Positions 5,183 through 5,353 of a stretch of 5,353 bases of DNA are shown here, in pieces. The translations under genes and the position numbers were made by a program. This DNA comes from CAYSWH01 sp964434775 (GTDB lineage Bacteria > Patescibacteriota > JACMRA01), in the NCBI GenBank assembly GCA_964434775.1, contig CAYSWH010000057.1:1-5353 (forward strand), given 5' to 3'. Under the pieces are notes generated by a model. The model did not search any database. It saw only the letters and a program-made list of their open reading frames with translations, and had not been told where the DNA came from. The number at the start of each line of letters is the position of its first letter. Position 1 is the stretch's first letter.

Positions 5183-5353
5183 ATGACTTTACTTCAAGCA
5201 CTCAGGCAGGTTCCTGATCACAGACACAGGCAGGGTCAAATGTATGATCTACCTCATATGCTCCTTTTCGCTATTTTGGCTACTACTTGCGGAGCTATTG
5301 CAGGGCTATCCGATGTTTACCTCTTGACCGGAATCTTACTTGCGGCTCATATT
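5183..5353 (+). CDS. ISAs1-like transposase, N-terminal fragment, interrupted after about 39 residues
   Basis: ATG at 5183 opens a frame that remains open for 57 codons to the window edge. Its first 39 residues include LLQALRQVPDHRHRQGQ and YDLPHMLLFAILATTCGA. This is the pattern of the DDE_Tnp_1-associated N-terminal domain of ISAs1/H-repeat transposases: a V/I-PDxR motif, a hydrophobic helix, then CGA. Those proteins normally continue with a SYRxI-like stretch and, further on, a DDE catalytic core of about 300 residues; none of this is seen. Instead, from 5301 the frame runs into a copy of the element's own left end (AGLSDVYLLTGILLAAHI), so those last 18 residues are not native transposase. 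No Shine-Dalgarno is visible. TTGACC (5146-5151) and TATTAT (5172-5177) are possible but over-spaced promoter boxes (20 bp). The gene is either truncated by a nested insertion or mis-assembled. Confidence 0.7.
   Translation, partial: MTLLQALRQVPDHRHRQGQMYDLPHMLLFAILATTCGAIAGLSDVYLLTGILLAAHI
5301..5353 (+). repeat. 53-bp exact direct repeat, copy 2, cut by window edge
   Basis: This second copy of the IS left end has the same orientation and lies inside the transposase reading frame, directly after GGAGCTATTG. It matches copy 1 over every base visible and may extend beyond the window. It marks either a second element nested in the first or an assembly loop at a sequence end. Confidence 0.95.

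Larger units (their letters stand above)
5123..5353 (+). mobile_element. Left end of an ISAs1-like insertion sequence, incomplete at the window edge
   Basis: At 5123 the sequence switches from phosphatase coding DNA to a segment of about 45% G+C (80 of 178 bases by hand count), against roughly one third in the neighbouring genes. It opens with CAGGGCTATCCGATG, and CAGGG is, as I recall, the typical tip of ISAs1-family terminal inverted repeats. About 60 bp further in, a plus-strand ORF starts whose protein resembles the N-terminus of ISAs1-like transposases. The gene that should continue leftward from the other side is cut exactly at this boundary. The right inverted repeat and the target-site duplication (usually 8-10 bp in the family) are outside the window, so the element cannot be delimited. 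Family assignment is from memory of motifs, not from a database search. Confidence 0.75.

Noticed and set aside
5123..5353. CRISPR or tandem-repeat array
   Set aside because: Only two copies are present, the unit is 178 bp, and the repeat coincides with an IS end and transposase coding sequence.

Overview
The window is AT-rich (about one third G+C in the genic part), compact and bacterial. Genes nearly touch or overlap, standard stops are used (TAA, TAG and TGA all occur), and almost none of the starts has a recognisable Shine-Dalgarno sequence. The gene at the left edge begins with a multi-helix membrane domain carrying a WQRKEYRLDKM loop. I associate that loop with membrane-anchored Mur ligases (MurF-like) of Candidatus Patescibacteria (CPR). 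Together with the small, lysine-rich and poorly conserved proteins, this suggests an uncultured CPR bacterium. The placement is an inference, not a demonstration.

Layout. Positions 1-465 (minus) hold the start of a polytopic membrane protein cut by the window edge. It overlaps by 8 bp the end of an alpha/beta hydrolase (458-1261, minus), so the two form an operon. A 207-bp intergenic region separates this pair from a divergent Xaa-Pro aminopeptidase (1469-2803, plus), whose catalytic residues are all present. That gene meets tail-to-tail, with an 11-bp overlap, a two-gene minus-strand operon: an unlisted 52-residue single-helix membrane protein (3452-3610) followed, after a 16-bp start/stop overlap, by a 224-residue membrane-anchored extracytoplasmic protein (2793-3467). 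A short intergenic region with a plausible plus-strand promoter precedes a charged, probably disordered 185-residue protein (3750-4307).

The right end is the most informative part. An inositol-monophosphatase-family gene (minus, stop at 4320) stays readable as family-like protein well upstream of its first possible start codon, up to about 5122, and stops exactly where foreign sequence begins. That sequence starts with CAGGG, is richer in G+C (about 45% by hand count of 178 bp), and encodes on the plus strand the N-terminus of an ISAs1-like transposase (from 5183). An insertion sequence has therefore apparently landed near the start of the phosphatase gene and removed its start codon.

The first 53 bp of the element recur exactly at 5301-5353, inside the transposase reading frame and up to the last base of the window. 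Either a second copy of the same element is nested in the first, or the end is an assembly artefact. No previously undescribed multi-gene system (defence, CRISPR, biosynthetic) could be supported here. The unknowns worth following are the coupled 52/224-residue membrane pair and the IS junction.
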